DNA from: an uncultured Verrucomicrobiae bacterium
GTDB lineage: Bacteria > Verrucomicrobiota > Verrucomicrobiia > Verrucomicrobiales > DEV007
Assembly (NCBI GenBank): GCA_937898895.1
Contig: CALDKL010000807.1
Span: 1-9,551 of the forward strand
Length of the DNA: 9,551 nt
Direction of reading: 5' to 3'
Shown here: in pieces, positions 7,232 through 9,551 of the stretch
Numbering within the stretch: position 1 is the first letter of the stretch
Layout: the number at the start of each line of letters is the position of its first letter
Program-made: the position numbers and the translations under genes
The notes under the pieces: generated by a model
The model's input: only the letters and a program-made list of their open reading frames with translations
Database searches by the model: none
Told to the model about the DNA's origin: nothing

Positions 7232-9532
7232 ATGAGCACCGAACCAACCCAAACTCTCTTGCGTTCGCAGGCCTCACACGCAAATGCGATCGAGACTGGT
7301 TGTAAAGGGACGGGTGCTTGTCTCTTCGCGGGCGGAGTGCTCTACTCTAAAGATGGAGGGGGAGGATCGCCCAAGCCCCCGGGTGGCAAGGCTTTACCCA
7401 AATCTTCGGCCTCCTCTCATGCTTCCCCTGATGAAGGGGTGCCGCTTGAGATGCTGAAGCTCGACGGGATCATGCTCGAACAGGTCGAAGCCCTCCTCGA
7501 AGAACAGACCTTCATCGGCATCGATTTTGGAACCTCGACCACTGTCGTGAGCCGAATCTGCCTGGATAAAGCCTCTGGGTGTCTCATGACGGAACCGATC
7601 CCGATTGCTCAAAAGGACCGATTGGGCAGGACTATTGAAGATCACATCCTCCCTACTTGCATCGCCTGGATTGACGACCGGATTCTCATCGGTCGGGGTG
7701 CGGCAGAGTTGAAGTCTTCCCTCGTCAAAGGGCGAAATCTCTGGTTTTCTTTCAAGATGGGCCTCGGGATCGATCTGGGGCCGAAGTATTACCAATCGGA
7801 ACTCCGGGGAGCCGGCAAGCCCGTCGAGATTCTGAACGATCAGGATGCTGCCAAAGTCTTCTTCGCCTACGTCCGTGAGAAGATTGAGGCGTGGTTAAAG
7901 TCAAAAGGGTTGCCGAGTCGTGTCCGCTACGCCGTGAGCGTGCCGGCCTCCTTCGAAGCGAATCAGCGGGCCGACCTCTGCCGAGCACTTGAGGCTGCAG
8001 GGATCGAGATCTCGACTCACGGGATCATTGACGAGCCGAACGCAGCATTTGTCAGCCACCTCATCGAAAGCTTGCGCTACGGCCCGACCGCGCTTGACCC
8101 GTTCCGGCGTCAACCCAAGGAGGTCCTTGTCTTCGATTTTGGGGCCGGCACCTGCGACATCTCGATCCTCCGCGTCTCGGTGAAAGACGAACGGCTCTTT
8201 ATCCAGAACCTGGCGATCTCGCAATTCCGGGCTCTGGGCGGAGACAATATCGACCGCCGAATCGCGCGCCAGGTCCTATGGCCGACCATACTGGCAGCCT
8301 GCGCGCCGGGGCGGCATTTTCGAGCGATGGAAATAGAGCAGCTCATCCTTCCCCGCCTCCTGGGGTGTGCGGAGCAGTTGAAGGTGCAGTGCTGCAAGTC
8401 GATCACGGCTCGAGGGAATGGGAACTCTGAACCCTTTAGAAATGACGGGACAAAAATCCAGAGTGATCCGGTGCCTCCCTTCACCGTCGATGGGGTGAGG
8501 CTCGAATTGCCGGCACCCACAATCACACTCGCGGAGTTCTTTCGGGTCATGGGGCCCTTTCTCTCGGAGGGGGCGTATGATCCGGCTGAATCAGACCGGG
8601 ATATCGTTAGCATCTTCGAGCCGATCCGGAATGCCATCGAGAAGTCCAAACTCGGTGAGGACGAGCTGGACATGCTCCTCCTTATCGGCGGCAGCGCCGA
8701 GAACCCACTGGTGCAAGAGTCGATCAGGAACCATTTCGGTCGTTTCGTAGAATGCGTCGTGACCAGTGACCTCCGCACCCCGGTCTCACGTGGCACCGCG
8801 CTGCATTCGCTCGCAGTCAACGGGATGGGGGTCCAACTGATTCGATCGATCACCAGCGAGCCGATCTACGTGATTGCCGCCGGGAATCGCTTCGTGAAGA
8901 TCCTCCCCGCAGGCACACCGATGCCCTCCGACGAGGTCGCCTTCACCGACCAACTTGCGGTGCAGCGCGATGGACAGAGGGTCGTGCAGCTGCCGATCTG
9001 CGTCTCGAGCCGCAATAAGCTCCTAGGTATTGTGGATCTTAGGCCATCGCAGACTCGACCGTTTCGCAAGGGGGAACTCATCACTGTTGCCTGTCGGATG
9101 GACGAGAACAAGCTGATCCAGATCACAGCCAAGACCGGGAGCACGCTGGCTGAGACGGCTTTCCTGAATCCCCTCGCCAACGAGGAGCTGACCGCAGAGG
9201 AGACCAAATGCCTCATGGCTCGGCAAAAGCTGAATGATGCGATCATCGAGGGCGGTGGAAAGCCGAATCCCCGAACCCTGGAGGAATATGCCATCGCTTG
9301 CGCCGAGGCGCGACGCTGGATCGAATCGGCCGAGACCCGAGAGGCACTTGAGAAAATCTCCTCCCAGCACCGGACAGGGGACAATGCAACGAGCCTTTGC
9401 TACTGCTATTCGATGGCCGGCCTTGAAGAACTCTTCTTGCGATGGGCCGAGATCGCTCACGAGAGATCGCCGACGTGGGTCTCAGCCTTCAATCTGGCCC
9501 TAGCAGCCTGTCGGGCTTGTGTCGATTTTTGA
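7232..9532 (+). CDS. Hsp70-like (DnaK-related) ATPase, non-canonical, paired with the helicase
   Basis: The frame encodes 766 residues with an Hsp70 actin-fold nucleotide-binding domain. Phosphate 1 motif IGIDFGTSTTVV lies at 95-106 (Asp98), a DnaK-Lys70-like lysine in FSFKMGLG is Lys175, phosphate 2 motif VFDFGAGTCDIS is at 300-311 (Asp302), GGDNID at 336-341 matches DnaK GGEDFD, and adenosine motif LLLIGGSAENPLV is at 482-494. ATP binding is thus probably intact. Residues 545-640 may be a diverged substrate-binding beta domain, and 650-766 are helical with a TPR-like end. Residues 1-70 are low complexity (Gly/Pro/Ser-rich with GGGGSPKPPGG) and precede the fold, so the true start may be ATG 7451 (residue 74), which has AAGGGG upstream. 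The gene follows the helicase by 53 bases with no terminator, suggesting one operon. It is not housekeeping DnaK: identity looks low and no DnaJ or GrpE gene is nearby. Residues 100 onward are secure; both ends are uncertain. Confidence 0.92.
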   Translation: MSTEPTQTLLRSQASHANAIETGCKGTGACLFAGGVLYSKDGGGGSPKPPGGKALPKSSASSHASPDEGVPLEMLKLDGIMLEQVEALLEEQTFIGIDFGTSTTVVSRICLDKASGCLMTEPIPIAQKDRLGRTIEDHILPTCIAWIDDRILIGRGAAELKSSLVKGRNLWFSFKMGLGIDLGPKYYQSELRGAGKPVEILNDQDAAKVFFAYVREKIEAWLKSKGLPSRVRYAVSVPASFEANQRADLCRALEAAGIEISTHGIIDEPNAAFVSHLIESLRYGPTALDPFRRQPKEVLVFDFGAGTCDISILRVSVKDERLFIQNLAISQFRALGGDNIDRRIARQVLWPTILAACAPGRHFRAMEIEQLILPRLLGCAEQLKVQCCKSITARGNGNSEPFRNDGTKIQSDPVPPFTVDGVRLELPAPTITLAEFFRVMGPFLSEGAYDPAESDRDIVSIFEPIRNAIEKSKLGEDELDMLLLIGGSAENPLVQESIRNHFGRFVECVVTSDLRTPVSRGTALHSLAVNGMGVQLIRSITSEPIYVIAAGNRFVKILPAGTPMPSDEVAFTDQLAVQRDGQRVVQLPICVSSRNKLLGIVDLRPSQTRPFRKGELITVACRMDENKLIQITAKTGSTLAETAFLNPLANEELTAEETKCLMARQKLNDAIIEGGGKPNPRTLEEYAIACAEARRWIESAETREALEKISSQHRTGDNATSLCYCYSMAGLEELFLRWAEIAHERSPTWVSAFNLALAACRACVDF

Positions 9533-9551
9533 ATCCGGACCGGGGTTGAGC

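Noticed and set aside
1..9551. CRISPR array, tRNA or rRNA genes
   Set aside because: I saw no regularly spaced direct repeats and no stretch with tRNA or rRNA signature sequences.

Overview
This is a GC-rich bacterial window. It holds a partial sulfatase on the minus strand at the left edge, about 1.1 kb of gene-poor sequence with mobile-element debris, and two large co-oriented plus-strand genes that fill the remaining 7.4 kb. A secreted-type sulfatase with a variant active-site motif, together with remnants of a REP-associated tyrosine transposase, would fit the Planctomycetota/Verrucomicrobiota group. No marker gene in the window proves this.

Positions 1-972 (minus) encode the first 324 residues of a formylglycine-type sulfatase that runs off the left edge. 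It has a signal peptide and most family metal-site residues, but its active-site core reads C-V-V-S-R instead of C-x-P-S-R. Positions 973-2087 contain no convincing intact gene. They hold a probable decayed ISL3-type transposase end (about 1138-1310) and a collapsed RAYT (IS200-like) element that keeps the first 11 codons of its transposase between copies of a TTCCTGACCC motif (about 1578-1698). A further stretch, to about 1990, may belong to a dispersed repeat.

Positions 2121-7178 encode a very large (about 1685 residue) superfamily 1 helicase. In order it carries a long uncharacterised N-terminal region, the UPF1-like helicase core split by a coiled-coil-containing insert of more than 600 residues, a Vsr/MTES_1575-type PD-(D/E)xK nuclease domain, an Asp-rich flexible linker, and a C-terminal domain resembling that of the transcription elongation factors GreA/GreB. 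The last domain would offer a way to bind RNA polymerase. Fifty-three bases later, without an obvious terminator, comes a non-canonical Hsp70-like ATPase of 766 residues (7232-9532) with an intact nucleotide-binding core.

The helicase-nuclease-GreC fusion and the Hsp70-like ATPase look like a two-gene operon, possibly with more genes to the right. The natural inference is a DNA-targeting conflict or defence cassette in which a helicase-nuclease, perhaps guided to transcription complexes, is controlled or assembled by a dedicated Hsp70. The nearby transposon debris fits an accessory region. The function is inferred from domains and context only.
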